A program made the translations under genes and the position numbers. The notes beneath the pieces are model-generated. The model was not told the origin of the DNA, ran no database searches, and worked only from the letters and a program-made list of their open reading frames with translations. 64,000 bases of DNA from an uncultured Lachnospiraceae bacterium (GTDB lineage Bacteria > Bacillota > Clostridia > Lachnospirales > Lachnospiraceae): positions 1 through 64,000 of the forward strand of contig CAMRSM010000006.1 in the NCBI GenBank assembly GCA_947053345.1, written 5' to 3'. Positions 44,715 to 53,844 of the stretch are shown piece by piece (the stretch's first letter is position 1; every line of letters begins with the position of its first letter).

Positions 44715-45302
44715 TCATTCTGTATCATGTTTCCCGCAATAACCACATTTTCCGCCCGCACAGCCCTGTGGACGCGAATTCTCATCACTGGTGTACACCA
44801 GCCCCGCATTGCCGCTGTCAATATAGTCCCCCGCAGATAACAAAAGTGCCGCCGCCTGCGCGGCAATGCCCTCCCCCGCACCGGTAAAACCAAGCCCTTC
44901 CTCGGTCGTCGCCTTGATATTGACCTGATTTTTTTCTATCTTGAGCACCGAGGCAATGTTCTCCTCCATCATCGGCAGGTACTCCGCAAGCTTCGGGCGC
45001 TGCGCGATGACCGTGGCATCAATGTTGCCAACCAGATAATGCTCCTCCAAAAGCATCTCGCCCACCTGCGATAGCAATTTCAAACTGCTGATACCGCAGT
45101 AGCGCTCATCGGTATCCGGAAAATGCCGCCCGATATCCCCGAGCGCCGCCGCGCCGAGCAGGGCATCCATCACCGCATGCACCAAAACGTCCGCGTCCGA
45201 ATGGCCGAGCAGCCCCTTCTCATACGCGATCCGTACACCGCCAAGCACCAGATCCCTGCCTTCCGCCAGACGGTGCACGTCATAACCGGTTCCAATCCTC
45301 AT
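44715..45302 (-). CDS. ispF: 2-C-methyl-D-erythritol 2,4-cyclodiphosphate synthase
   Basis: A 195-residue enzyme of the non-mevalonate isoprenoid pathway. The ATG at 45302 ([12 protein letters not shown]) follows AGGAGG. The metal ligands are in [18 protein letters not shown] and [32 protein letters not shown] and [20 protein letters not shown] are further family words. The usual protein ends at about residue 158. Here about 35 extra residues follow, with [12 protein letters not shown], a cysteine/histidine cluster that could bind metal. The next gene, mrnC, also has a cysteine-containing tail. Confidence 0.95.
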   Translation of the reverse strand: MRIGTGYDVHRLAEGRDLVLGGVRIAYEKGLLGHSDADVLVHAVMDALLGAAALGDIGRHFPDTDERYCGISSLKLLSQVGEMLLEEHYLVGNIDATVIAQRPKLAEYLPMMEENIASVLKIEKNQVNIKATTEEGLGFTGAGEGIAAQAAALLLSAGDYIDSGNAGLVYTSDENSRPQGCAGGKCGYCGKHDTE

Positions 45303-45789
45303 GGCCAACCTCCTAAATTCAGATTCCGCAGAACCGCACCCAAACCAAAAACTAGGGGAAGCAATCTTCCTTCCGTATGGCTTCCGGGCTTATGCGAAGT
45401 TCTGCCGTTTTTAAGTTCCGAATACCGCCTCCCCGCACCAATGACCCCGGGAGGGATTTCTGCCGTTGCAAAAATCCCTCCCGGTGCGATCCGGCGGCAT
45501 ACGGTTTTAAGCCCGGAACACCCCCGCCCAAACGCAACATCGGGGGAGACAGTCTTCCATCCGCAAAGATTCCGGAAGTTTGCTTTTAACCTTACAGGAA
45601 GGCTGTTTTAAATTCCGCGCGTTCCATCCAACAGTTTTCTCATTTAAAAGCTGCTCCATACACGCCGGTTTCATTTCAGACCACATGCCAGACGGAAATC
45701 CACACACCATCTGAAAGGACTGCGAAAACCCGGTGAAAAAGTCACGGTGCATACAAAAAAAGAGATAAGTCACCTTATCTCTCCAAAAG
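45303..45789. other. Intergenic stretch with dispersed-repeat copy
   Basis: No credible gene. It holds a repeat-family copy at about 45405-45480 (TTTTTAAGTTCCG and GGAGGGATTTCTG with a partly complementary GCAAAAATCCCTCC), and a weaker one near 45600 (GGCTGTTTTAAATTCCGCG). GGGAGGGATTT/AAAATCCCTCCC form a hairpin at about 45450-45481. Confidence 0.5.
45405..45481. repeat. Dispersed intergenic repeat, copy near 45.4 kb
   Basis: TTTTTAAGTTCCGAATACCG and GGGAGGGATTTCTGCCG line up with TTTTAAGTTCCGCATCTG and GGAAAGGGATTTCTGTCCG of the repeat at the left edge, but with many changes. Confidence 0.5.
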
Positions 45790-45863
45790 TAGCGAAGGGG
45801 GGACTTGAACCCTCGACACCACGGGTATGAACCGTGTGCTCTAGCCAGCTGAGCTACTTCGCC
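45790..45863 (-). tRNA. tRNA-Met (anticodon CAT, elongator type)
   Basis: On the minus strand acceptor GGCGAAG pairs with CTTCGCT. The D-arm has AGCTCAGCTGGCTAGAGC, the anticodon arm is CACGG-TTCATAC-CCGTG with anticodon CAT, and the T-arm has GAGGGTTCAAGTCCCCC. The first pair is G-T, unlike initiator tRNAs with their GGG/CCC anticodon stem. The 3' CCA is not encoded. Confidence 0.92.
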
Positions 45864-45888
45864 ACATTACAGCTATAAGCTGTAAAAA

Positions 45889-45961
45889 TGGGGCCTATAG
45901 GGTTCGAACCTATGACCCTCTGCTTGTAAGGCAGATGCTCTCCCAGCTGAGCTAAGACCCC
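45889..45961 (-). tRNA. tRNA-Val (anticodon TAC)
   Basis: On the minus strand acceptor GGGGTCT pairs with AGGCCCC. The D-arm has TAGCTCAGCTGGGAGAGC, the anticodon stem TCTGC/GCAGA holds CTTACAA with anticodon TAC, and the T-arm has ATAGGTTCGAACCTAT. It lies 25 bases upstream of tRNA-Met on the same strand and is likely co-transcribed. Confidence 0.94.
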
Positions 45962-46087
45962 ATTCTCATGCGCCGCCAAGGTTTTTTCTTCCATCCTTTC
46001 GGCGACCACGGACTTTATTATATCAGGAGCTTGTCTGTTTGTCAACAGTTTTTTTAAGTCTTTTATCCCCGCCCGTCCCCGCCATTT

Positions 46088-47929
46088 TTACTGCGGGGTG
46101 CTGCCGCGCTTTTTCCGCCTCCTGCGGCGCAGTGCAAGAATGAGAGCTGCCGCGAGCAATAACACTGTCCCCCGGTAAATCCACACCGTGCGGATTGACT
46201 CCCCGCTTTTTGCCTGCGCCGCGGCATACGCTGCCCGGAACTGTGCCAGGGCATCGCCCTCGTTAATTCCAAGGGATTGGTAAAACTGCCACAGCCGCCC
46301 GAAAAGCCCTGCCGCCTCTGCGTCCTTCACCGAAAAAGCCAGCCCTGTCTGTACCGGGAACGCAATCCCTTCCAACGCGGCATACTTCCTTTCCCCTGAC
46401 AATGCCATCGCGTCTAGACTGCCCTGTAAAAAAAGCATGCCGCCGATCTCCCCCGCCCCCATCGCACCAAGAAGCGTTTCCTCGTCCGGAAATCCTACCA
46501 CATGCCCGTCAAAGACCGTTCCGGCCAGGAGCGGCAGAAGTTCCTGCACCACGCCCCAATACCGCTGCACGACCTTGCCCTGCCCTGCTTCCCCGCTAAA
46601 TTGTCCCGCCTCAAAAGCAGGAACGGCAGGAACCAGACGGTCGGTTCGGCAAGCTCCTGCAAAGCAGTATGCCTGGCTACCCCCGACAAGCGGCACCCCT
46701 GCCGCGAACAAAATTTCCCCATCCTCAAGCGCCTGTAGCGCATCCTCCCCGGAAAAAGGGCTTCCGGAAAAAACAAGCCCGGTATAAGACTGCACAAATG
46801 CGAGGAAGCCAGACAGTTCACCGTGGGTTCCTGCCGCGTCATGCCAGAGATACGGCACACGGTCAAGCCCCGCCTGCGCATACGGCAGGTTTTCACCGCG
46901 CGACAGCAGATTCTCCAAGATATCATTCTCTTGTTCCCTGACTGCCCCCGCCCTCATACTTTCCCGCTGCTGGCACATTGCTGCCCGCAACGCATCCCCC
47001 TCCTGCGTTGTCTCAAGGTAACGATCCAAAATCCTAAGCACAGGGGCTAATTTCGGGTTGGCAGTTCCGGCTGCAACCTTGCTGCCATACTGGGAAAAAT
47101 CGGAAGAAACGCGCAGATCTGCCGCCGGATATTGAAAAAATAAAATATCCTCCGGCAAAAGCGCGGCATCCGCCTGCCCTGTCCGCAATGCCGCAAGTAC
47201 CGCTTCCCCATTCTGGCAAGGGATCCACCCCATGTCATCAAAACCTGCCCCGCCAAAGTACAAGCCCGGCGAAAAGGTAATCCGGGAAAGCAGCATCTCG
47301 GCTTTTAAATCGCCCGCGACATAAGCGATGACCCTGCCATCTTTCCGCCCTTCCTCTTCCCGTGCCCCGGCACTCTCTTTTTCCCTGTCCTCCCGCGCGT
47401 GCGCATACTCCACCAGCACGTAAGGGCTCTCATACAGCCATGCGCTTAAATACAGTCCGTCCTCCGACATAACAGATCCATCTCCCGCATCCCCCTGGCT
47501 GCCCGGACAGGCAGCAGGCACACCGAGAAGAAAATCAATCCCCCCGTCCTCCATTGCCTTGCGGTTTTCCTCCCAGCTTCCCTCCACGATTTTCAATTCC
47601 AGACCAAATTCATGCCGCAGCACATCCAAAAGCGGTGCAGCTGCCCCGCACCCCACCTGACCGTGGATTTCCCATGTCCCCGCGTCAGACACGCCGACAA
47701 ACAAGGTCTGGCCGCGCAGGCTTGCAAGGTAGCTCTCCTCGTCCTGCGCCAGCGCAAAAAATTCGTCCTTTTCCGGGCTTTCGGCAGCCAACATCACACC
47801 GTATTCCGTGCCCTCCCCCAAGTTACCAGTCAGCCGGCTGCCTGCCAAAAACGCGGAAACAGCAGCAAAGAGCAGCCTTTTTCCCCATTGTCTTTTCCTC
47901 ATCCTCACTCCCCGCCCTCTATTTTTCAT
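46088..47929 (-). CDS. Membrane-anchored protein with two solute-binding-like domains
   Basis: A 613-residue exported protein. The signal/anchor is in RLLFAAVSAFLAGSRLTGNL. Two bacterial extracellular solute-binding (SBP_bac_3-like) regions are visible: the first (about 75-320) has LFVGVSDAGTWEIHG and IDFLLGVPAACPG; the second (about 355-560) has VPYLWHDAAGTHGELSGFLA. A transmembrane helix (RGTVLLLAAALILALRR) and a very short basic tail end the protein. This is the sensing half of many EAL/GGDEF or kinase receptors, without any cytoplasmic output domain. The start at 47929 overlaps the transglutaminase gene (ATGA); 47902 is an alternative with GGGGAGTGAGG. Confidence 0.7.
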   Translation of the reverse strand: MKNRGRGVRMRKRQWGKRLLFAAVSAFLAGSRLTGNLGEGTEYGVMLAAESPEKDEFFALAQDEESYLASLRGQTLFVGVSDAGTWEIHGQVGCGAAAPLLDVLRHEFGLELKIVEGSWEENRKAMEDGGIDFLLGVPAACPGSQGDAGDGSVMSEDGLYLSAWLYESPYVLVEYAHAREDREKESAGAREEEGRKDGRVIAYVAGDLKAEMLLSRITFSPGLYFGGAGFDDMGWIPCQNGEAVLAALRTGQADAALLPEDILFFQYPAADLRVSSDFSQYGSKVAAGTANPKLAPVLRILDRYLETTQEGDALRAAMCQQRESMRAGAVREQENDILENLLSRGENLPYAQAGLDRVPYLWHDAAGTHGELSGFLAFVQSYTGLVFSGSPFSGEDALQALEDGEILFAAGVPLVGGSQAYCFAGACRTDRLVPAVPAFEAGQFSGEAGQGKVVQRYWGVVQELLPLLAGTVFDGHVVGFPDEETLLGAMGAGEIGGMLFLQGSLDAMALSGERKYAALEGIAFPVQTGLAFSVKDAEAAGLFGRLWQFYQSLGINEGDALAQFRAAYAAAQAKSGESIRTVWIYRGTVLLLAAALILALRRRRRKKRGSTPQ

Positions 47930-49509
47930 CCTTCCACCTCCCTTATCGCAAGCACCTCGCGCCCTCTGTCAAAATCGTCCATCGAAAGTCCGCGGTCCTC
48001 ATACTCCGCCTCCCCGCTCTGGTTATCGAACGGATCATAGCGCAAATGCTTTTTGGGCGGATAAAAATCCTTTTGGAACTCAGAATTGGCAACCATACGA
48101 AACGGGTCCAGGTTGCCGAAATAAAATTCATGCTTTTCAATGTCGCCGTTCCGGTAGCCGGAACCGCCGAACGAACAGTCCGCAAAAAGCCAGCCGTACG
48201 GCGCGACATAGAATTGCGCCCAGTCATGGCTGCTGACGCGGTACGGTGTCGCGTTCAGGCCGGACTGCCAGCGCGCCGGGATACCCAGGATACGGCAGAG
48301 CGTGATAAACAGCAGCGCCTGCACGCCGCAGTCCCCCCTGCCGCAAAGCGCCGCGTACTCCGGGATACTTTCGATCGTAAGATAAGAGCGGACATACGCG
48401 TAAGCAACCTTTGAGGTCACATAATCATAGACGCGCTTCGCCAGCAAATAAGGATTTATTTCGTCCCCTGCTGCCTCCGCCGCAACCGACCGCAAGAACG
48501 GGGTAAAGCGGATGTGCGGTAACTGCTCGGTCAGATCCTGCACCACAAGCGGCGCGCTGTTGCCATAAACAAGGTATGTCCGCGCCTCCTTTTCAGACAT
48601 TGCGCCCGGACATCCCGGAATCTTGCGGAAAGTAAGTGCCAATCTCCCCTGCGTGTTATGGACGAGCGCAGGCTGTAATGCCCTCGCCACAATCTCCGCC
48701 CGCGGCTCAACATAGCAGACACGCGTGTCAAATTCATACTCCACCAGAAACGTACGGTTTTCCTTTAATTCCGCACAAAAACTGACCGTGCGCTGCGGCG
48801 CGTCCTCCCCGTCCACCGCACAGGTTTCCGGCTCCGCCCGCACAATGCGGATACCCGAAAACTGTTCACAATTTTTCGGGATCGGCAGGTGGACGAGCAC
48901 CCTGCCCGGAACGAATTTATCCTCGTGGATCCGGAGGCTTGCACGCATATGGTAATGGAGGGAAAGACTTTTCTTTTCCTTGAGATAATGGATCGTGTCC
49001 GTCAACAGCGCCGTCTTTTTTGCTTCCCGCGCCGCGGCAGCATCATCCGCCTGCCGCGCCTGTCGCCGCCTCTGTGGATCCATCTTTCCGAGTGCCTGCT
49101 TTCTCCTGTTTTGCTTATGCACACCGGCGCGCGCAACGAAATCTGCGTCCACCGAGAGCAGGGTATCCAAAAAGCCCTGAAAATAGTGTTTGCTCCCGTC
49201 CACATAGATCCAGTCAAGTTCCCCGCACTCCTCAAGCCTGTGAAATTCCGCCTCTGTAAAATCCGGTATCCTCCCCTGCAGCATGGCAAGCGCCTGCCGG
49301 TATGTATGCGGATATTCCGCCCTTAACATATGCATGATCTGTCTTTCAAGCTCCAGCCTCCTGCGCAGCGCGGTCGGTATGGAACCCGCCAAGTAACGCG
49401 CAATCAGGCGGTCCGCCCCGGAAAAATCACCGCACCATTTTTTCTTTGTGATATCTTCCGGCAGCCCCACACTCAGGAATTCAATATCCCCATACATTCC
49501 TCCGCCCAT
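47926..49509 (-). CDS. Transglutaminase-like protein
   Basis: A 527-residue protein without signal peptide or membrane helix. The N-terminal 200 residues are helical and charged (e.g. RRKQALGKMDPQRRRQARQA). The middle is beta-rich (SLHYHMRASLRIHEDKFVPG). The last 200 hold a transglutaminase/protease-like core: cysteine in CGRGDCGVQALLFITLCRI, histidine in SSHDWAQFYV and aspartate in LFADCSFGGSG. Such domains can be peptidases or crosslinking enzymes; the substrate is unknown. It is coupled by an ATGA overlap to the receptor-like gene downstream, so the two may function together. The start at 49497 is an alternative. Confidence 0.82.
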   Translation of the reverse strand: MGGGMYGDIEFLSVGLPEDITKKKWCGDFSGADRLIARYLAGSIPTALRRRLELERQIMHMLRAEYPHTYRQALAMLQGRIPDFTEAEFHRLEECGELDWIYVDGSKHYFQGFLDTLLSVDADFVARAGVHKQNRRKQALGKMDPQRRRQARQADDAAAAREAKKTALLTDTIHYLKEKKSLSLHYHMRASLRIHEDKFVPGRVLVHLPIPKNCEQFSGIRIVRAEPETCAVDGEDAPQRTVSFCAELKENRTFLVEYEFDTRVCYVEPRAEIVARALQPALVHNTQGRLALTFRKIPGCPGAMSEKEARTYLVYGNSAPLVVQDLTEQLPHIRFTPFLRSVAAEAAGDEINPYLLAKRVYDYVTSKVAYAYVRSYLTIESIPEYAALCGRGDCGVQALLFITLCRILGIPARWQSGLNATPYRVSSHDWAQFYVAPYGWLFADCSFGGSGYRNGDIEKHEFYFGNLDPFRMVANSEFQKDFYPPKKHLRYDPFDNQSGEAEYEDRGLSMDDFDRGREVLAIREVEG

Positions 49510-49523
49510 CCTTTCCCTCTCAC

Positions 49524-49568
49524 AAAAACCCCGTCGGAGCCGCCCACAATGCCCCGACAGGGTTTTTC
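49524..49568 (-). terminator. Terminator after the lysine-rich protein gene
   Basis: AAAACCC-CGTCGG and CCGAC-AGGGTTTT pair across the gap, T-runs on both sides. On the minus strand it follows the gene ending at 49571 and precedes the transglutaminase gene. Confidence 0.7.
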
Positions 49569-49570
49569 GC

Positions 49571-50128
49571 TTATTCCACGGTCCGGTTAATTTCCTGCGC
49601 CGCTTTCTCCGGTGTCACCTCCGGCATCACACTGCCGGAAGCACTCTGCACCTTTATGCCCTGCTGCGGTTTTACGGCATCCGCCACACCGGAGACATCC
49701 TGCACCCCAATCCCTTCCTGCACCATCCCGTCAGATGCAGCTTTACAGGCATTGCCCAGCTCGGTGCCTGCCTGCGCTGCCCCGGCAACATTCCTCCTTG
49801 CCATGCCGTCCCGCACAGCCTGCTCTGCCTGCTTTTTTACTGCTTCCTTTTTCTCTTCAAACTTCACCTTGAGCTTGGAAGCCATCTCCCGCAGTTCATC
49901 ACCGCTCTTTGTCCTGACGACTTCCCTCACCTTGCCGATCACGGCTCCCGCCGCCGCCGCGGTCGCCACAAAGGCCACACCCTTAAAGACCTTGCCCGCG
50001 ATCTTCTTTTTCCATGCCTTTTTCATCGCCTTGAATTTTTTATTCACGGCGTGGTCAAACCTTTTTGACTGCTTTTGTTGCGCCTTCAGGCGCTGTGCTG
50101 CACTCATCGTAAAAATTGATTTACCCAT
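49571..50128 (-). CDS. Lysine-rich protein of unknown function
   Basis: A 185-residue basic protein. The first 60 residues are strongly positive (QKQSKRFDHAVNKKFKAMKK, AWKKKIAGKVFKG). A short alanine-rich hydrophobic stretch follows (VAFVATAAAAGAVIG), possibly a membrane insertion. Then comes a charged, helical, possibly coiled-coil region (ELREMASKLKVKFEEKKEAV) and a low-complexity tail. The ATG at 50128 has AAAGGTAC and AAAAAGGT upstream. I recognise no family. A terminator separates it from the transglutaminase gene. Confidence 0.6.
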   Translation of the reverse strand: MGKSIFTMSAAQRLKAQQKQSKRFDHAVNKKFKAMKKAWKKKIAGKVFKGVAFVATAAAAGAVIGKVREVVRTKSGDELREMASKLKVKFEEKKEAVKKQAEQAVRDGMARRNVAGAAQAGTELGNACKAASDGMVQEGIGVQDVSGVADAVKPQQGIKVQSASGSVMPEVTPEKAAQEINRTVE

Positions 50129-50271
50129 ACCTTTTTGTACCTTTCCTTTTCAATTTCCGGCCATGCCGCCTCTCCCTGCCTGCCGCGGTAAAAAACAGGC
50201 AGCTCTGCGGCCGCCGTCTGCGGTTCTCCCTGCATATTCCCGCCTCTTTGGCAAACGGCCAGCCGTCCCCT

Positions 50272-50784
50272 TTAAGCCAGATTCTTCGGCGAAAATCCCA
50301 TCGGGAACAGCTCATCCAGGCGGTAAAGCCAGTAATCCTCCTGTGAGCGCGCCAAGATTATATAAAATTTGCGCGGATCACAAAACTCCGCCATCACCTG
50401 ACGGCACACGCCGCACGGCGCGGTATAGTCCACCGGGATACCGTTCTTTCCCCCGATCACCGCGATCGCCGTAAATTCGCGCTCTCCCTCGCTCACCGCT
50501 TTCGCAAACGCCGTGCGCTCCGCGCAGATGCCCGGCGAAAACGCCGCATTTTCAATATTGCAGCCGGTATATACCTTTTTCCCGGATGCGAGCAGCGCCG
50601 CCCCAACCTGAAAACCCGAATACGGGGCATAGGCACGCTCCATCATTTTTTCCGCCGCGGCGATCAATTCCCTGCACAGCAGGTCGCTGATCGTATCCCT
50701 CGACGGGGGCAGAGCCCCGGCAAACGGTGCCAGTTCCCCTTTTTTCCGGCATACCGGTACATTTTTTTGAGCTTCATCCCCCAT
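50272..50784 (-). CDS. cdd: Cytidine deaminase
   Basis: A 170-residue zinc enzyme converting cytidine/deoxycytidine to uridine/deoxyuridine. The ATG at 50784 has AAGGAGG upstream. An extra N-terminal 30 residues precede the core. The zinc ligands and catalytic glutamate are in NIENAAFSPGICAERTAFAK and APCGVCRQVMAEF. Substrate contact is in APYSGFQVGAALLASGKKVY. It is last in the deoD-deoC-cdd salvage operon, 37 bases after deoC. Confidence 0.96.
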   Translation of the reverse strand: MGDEAQKNVPVCRKKGELAPFAGALPPSRDTISDLLCRELIAAAEKMMERAYAPYSGFQVGAALLASGKKVYTGCNIENAAFSPGICAERTAFAKAVSEGEREFTAIAVIGGKNGIPVDYTAPCGVCRQVMAEFCDPRKFYIILARSQEDYWLYRLDELFPMGFSPKNLA

Positions 50785-50821
50785 AATGCTCCTCCTTCCC
50801 TTTTCCGCGGATATACGGCCT

Positions 50822-51478
50822 TCAACTATTTTTCAGCAGCTTGACAATCCGGCTCGTACCAAGGCGGTCCGCCCCAAGTACAGCAAAACGCTCCGCGTCT
50901 TCAAGGCTCGCGATTCCGCCCGCCGCTTTGATCTTCACATTTGCGCCAACATGCTTTTTGAACAGGGCGATATCGTCAAAGGCCGCGCCGGATGTGCTAA
51001 ATCCGGTCGAGGTCTTGATAAAATCCGCCCCTGCCGCGGTCACGGTTTTGCACAGGCATATTTTCTCTTCCTCGTCAAGCAGGCAGGTCTCGATGATTAC
51101 TTTCAAAATCTTATCGCCCGCCGCTTCTTTTACTTTGCGGATCTCCTCCTCGACCAGATCAAAACGCTTCTCCTTAACCCAACCGAGATTGATCACCATA
51201 TCCACCTCGTCCGCGCCGTTTTCGACCGCATCCCTCGTCTCAAAAACCTTGGCCGCCGTCGTGTGGTAGCCGTTTGGAAACCCGATCACCGTACAGACCG
51301 GCATGCGCCCGCCGACATATTCCTTTGCCCGCGCCACATACGAGGGCGGGATACAGACCGAAGCAGTCCGATACTCCACTGCCTCGTCGCAGAGACTGCG
51401 GATTTCCTCCCAGGTAGCCGTCTGTGAAAGCAGCGTATGATCCACCCGCGATACAATTTCTTTTTGTGCTTTCTCCAT
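50822..51478 (-). CDS. deoC: Deoxyribose-phosphate aldolase
   Basis: A 218-residue class I aldolase splitting 2-deoxyribose-5-phosphate into acetaldehyde and glyceraldehyde-3-phosphate. The TIM barrel has [59 protein letters not shown] and the Schiff-base lysine in [12 protein letters not shown]. The phosphate-binding [13 protein letters not shown] lies near the end. It is 16 bases after deoD and feeds the sugar from nucleosides into glycolysis. Confidence 0.97.
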   Translation of the reverse strand: MEKAQKEIVSRVDHTLLSQTATWEEIRSLCDEAVEYRTASVCIPPSYVARAKEYVGGRMPVCTVIGFPNGYHTTAAKVFETRDAVENGADEVDMVINLGWVKEKRFDLVEEEIRKVKEAAGDKILKVIIETCLLDEEEKICLCKTVTAAGADFIKTSTGFSTSGAAFDDIALFKKHVGANVKIKAAGGIASLEDAERFAVLGADRLGTSRIVKLLKNS

Positions 51479-51494
51479 ATCTTACCTCCAAACC

Positions 51495-52208
51495 TCATGC
51501 AATCCCGAGCGCGATCTCCATCATCTCATGGAAGGAGGTCTGGCGCTCCTGTGCCGAAAGTGCCTCCCCGGTGTAGAGATGGTCCGAGATGGTGAGCAGG
51601 CAGAGCGCTTTCTTTTTCGCGTACGCGGCATTTAAGTACAGGGCGGCAGCCTCCATCTCCACGCAGAGTACCCCCATTGCTTTCCATGCGTCGTTTGCAG
51701 CGGCATCCGCCGAATAGAAGGTGTCCGAGGATAGGATATTCCCCACCTTCACCGGGATATCCTTCTTTCTTGCCTCCGCTACCGCGCGCTCCACCAGGGA
51801 AAAATCCGCCGTCGGCGCGATCGTCCCCGGGAGTTTATACTGCGCGGCATAGTTGGAGTTCGTCGAAGCGGAAATTCCCACCACGATATCGCGCACCTTC
51901 ACGTCATCCGAAAAACCTCCCGCCGAGCCGATGCGGATGATACTCTCGACCCCATAAAAATGGTAGAGCTCATAGCTGTAAATCCCAACGGACGGCATAC
52001 CCATACCCCCGCCCATCACGGAAACCCGCTTTCCCTGATACGTCCCGGTAAAACCAAGCATGTTGCGCACCTCGTTAAAACAGGTAACATCCGACAGATA
52101 ATGATCCGCAATATACTTTGCCCGCAGCGGGTCGCCCGGCATCAGCACGGTCTTTGCAATCGCTCCCTCCTTTGCCCCATTGTGCGGTGTTGGTGTCAAA
52201 GCTGCCAT
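51495..52208 (-). CDS. deoD: Purine nucleoside phosphorylase, DeoD type
   Basis: A 237-residue enzyme cleaving purine (deoxy)nucleosides with phosphate. The ATG at 52208 (MAALTPTPHNGAKEG) has AAAGGGGGA upstream. Family words are VLMPGDPLRAKYIADHYL, GFTGTYQGKRVSVMGGGMGM, RIGSAGGFSDDVKVRDIVVG and the EMEAAALYLNA loop binding the nucleoside. It heads the deoD-deoC-cdd operon with its own promoter. Confidence 0.96.
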   Translation of the reverse strand: MAALTPTPHNGAKEGAIAKTVLMPGDPLRAKYIADHYLSDVTCFNEVRNMLGFTGTYQGKRVSVMGGGMGMPSVGIYSYELYHFYGVESIIRIGSAGGFSDDVKVRDIVVGISASTNSNYAAQYKLPGTIAPTADFSLVERAVAEARKKDIPVKVGNILSSDTFYSADAAANDAWKAMGVLCVEMEAAALYLNAAYAKKKALCLLTISDHLYTGEALSAQERQTSFHEMMEIALGIA

Positions 52209-52254
52209 AAAAATCCCCCTTTCCATGATATCTTTTCCATTTTACTTACCTGAA

Positions 52255-52283
52255 AGTATACCACATTCTCCCGGAAAGGTAAA
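52255..52283 (-). promoter_or_regulatory. Promoter of the deoD-deoC-cdd operon
   Basis: On the minus strand TTTACC (52278-52283) and TATACT (52255-52260) with a 17-base spacer. Confidence 0.5.
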
Positions 52284-52341
52284 GGGATGCCAGCCCGCAT
52301 TTTCGTCACATCAGGAAAACCGTGATTCCAACTGCCACTCC

Positions 52342-53844
52342 TTAATTCTTTCTCCGCTTCTCGCTCGCCGGGAGGGAAACGCGGAAAATACGGCGCGCCA
52401 GCTCGCGGAAGCTGAACGGGATCAGCGGATAAATATAGCTCTTCCCGGCAATCGTCTTGTTAAAGCAGATGCAGACCAAAGCGAACAGAAGCCCCGCCGC
52501 AAAGCCCCAGATACCGAACCATGCCGTAAGGAGCAGCGTGATGATGCGCATAAATTTCAGTGCGTAACCGAGCTCAAAATTGACCTGCGTGTAATTTGCG
52601 ATCGCCACGAACGCCATATACATCATGGCCTCAGCGTTAAACCAGCCGGAGCTGACCGTAAACTCACCGATCACAAGGCCAGACACAACGCTTAGCGGTG
52701 TGCTCAGCATATTCGGCGTGTTGATCGAGGCAAGCCGCAGGCCGTCGATCGTAAATTCCAGGATCAAAAACTGCCAGATCAGAGGAATGTTCATCGTCTC
52801 CTTGATCGCGATAAATTCAAAGCCGTTCGGCACATACTCCGGGTATTCCGTCAGCAGCAGGAACAACGGGGTTAAAATGATTGCCAGAAAATCAATGAGG
52901 ATGCGCGACAGGCGCAGGTAAGTCCCCGTTACCGGCGGGAAATAGTAATCGTCCGCCTCCTCAACGATATCAAAAATGCTTGCCGGGAGCACCATCGCCG
53001 ACGGCGAATTGTCCACCAAAAGCACGATACTGCCCTCGAGGATGCATGCTGCCGCACTGTCCGGCCTCTCTGTATACTTAAATTTCGGGAACGGATCGAA
53101 CCATCTTGTGTGGAACATGCTCTCCGCGAGGCTCTGCTGGTTCATGGTCAGCGCGTCCACCGAGATGCTTTTGATGCGGTCGGTCACCTTCCTCAAAAAT
53201 TCTTTGTCCACGCGGTTCTCCATGTAGCAGACCGCGATATCTGTCCGGGAACTCTTTCCCGCCGACATCATCTCGATCGTGAACTGCGGTGTGCGGATGC
53301 GGCGGCGGATCAGGGCAGTATTGAATGCCAGCGTCTCCACAAAACCGTCCTTTGAACCGCGCATGGCCTTATCCTTGTCCGGCTCGGTCACGCCCCGCGC
53401 AGGATAATCGCGGAAGTCGATCGTGAGCGCTTCGGCAAACCCGTCGATAAAAAGAGCCGGCTTCCCCGAAAGAATCGCACCGAGCAGTTCATCCACGTCC
53501 TTCACTTTCTCAAGCTCCCCGTACGGCATGTATTTTTGGAGCAGTGCCTCCATCGTCTGGGGCGTGTCCTGTTCCGTGATGCTCCCGAAATACTGCAGGA
53601 GCTTCTGCATCGTCATATCCTTGTGGAAACCGTCGATAAAATAAAAGCATGCTTCTTTTTTCCCGATCAAAAAGACGCGCTTTAAGATATCATAATTTTT
53701 CTTTACCTGCAAAATGTCGTCAAAGCGCTTCATATTATTTTCCAGTGCCGCGTCAAGCGGGACACCCTGCCATTGCTGCACATTCTTTATCTGTTCACCT
53801 TGTGCGCCGTTTTGCGCCGTCCCCTGTTTTTCCTGTTCACCCAT
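52342..53844 (-). CDS. spoVAF: Spore germination protein SpoVAF/GerA family
   Basis: A 500-residue membrane protein of the GerA/SpoVAF family, found in the inner spore membrane and linked to germinant response and dipicolinate release. The ATG at 53844 (MGEQEKQGTAQNGAQ) has AAGGAG 10 bases upstream. The soluble N-terminal domain includes FFLIGKKEACFYFIDGF-like sequence (residues about 50-75), LFIDGFAEALTIDFRDYPAR and RRRIRTPQFTIEMMS. Conserved ILEGSIVLLVDNSPSAMVLP leads into 4-5 membrane segments (LIDFLAIILTPLFLLLTEYP and following). It is separated from spoVAC by a MATE gene. SpoVAF rather than GerA is inferred from proximity to spoVA. Confidence 0.85.
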   Translation of the reverse strand: MGEQEKQGTAQNGAQGEQIKNVQQWQGVPLDAALENNMKRFDDILQVKKNYDILKRVFLIGKKEACFYFIDGFHKDMTMQKLLQYFGSITEQDTPQTMEALLQKYMPYGELEKVKDVDELLGAILSGKPALFIDGFAEALTIDFRDYPARGVTEPDKDKAMRGSKDGFVETLAFNTALIRRRIRTPQFTIEMMSAGKSSRTDIAVCYMENRVDKEFLRKVTDRIKSISVDALTMNQQSLAESMFHTRWFDPFPKFKYTERPDSAAACILEGSIVLLVDNSPSAMVLPASIFDIVEEADDYYFPPVTGTYLRLSRILIDFLAIILTPLFLLLTEYPEYVPNGFEFIAIKETMNIPLIWQFLILEFTIDGLRLASINTPNMLSTPLSVVSGLVIGEFTVSSGWFNAEAMMYMAFVAIANYTQVNFELGYALKFMRIITLLLTAWFGIWGFAAGLLFALVCICFNKTIAGKSYIYPLIPFSFRELARRIFRVSLPASEKRRKN

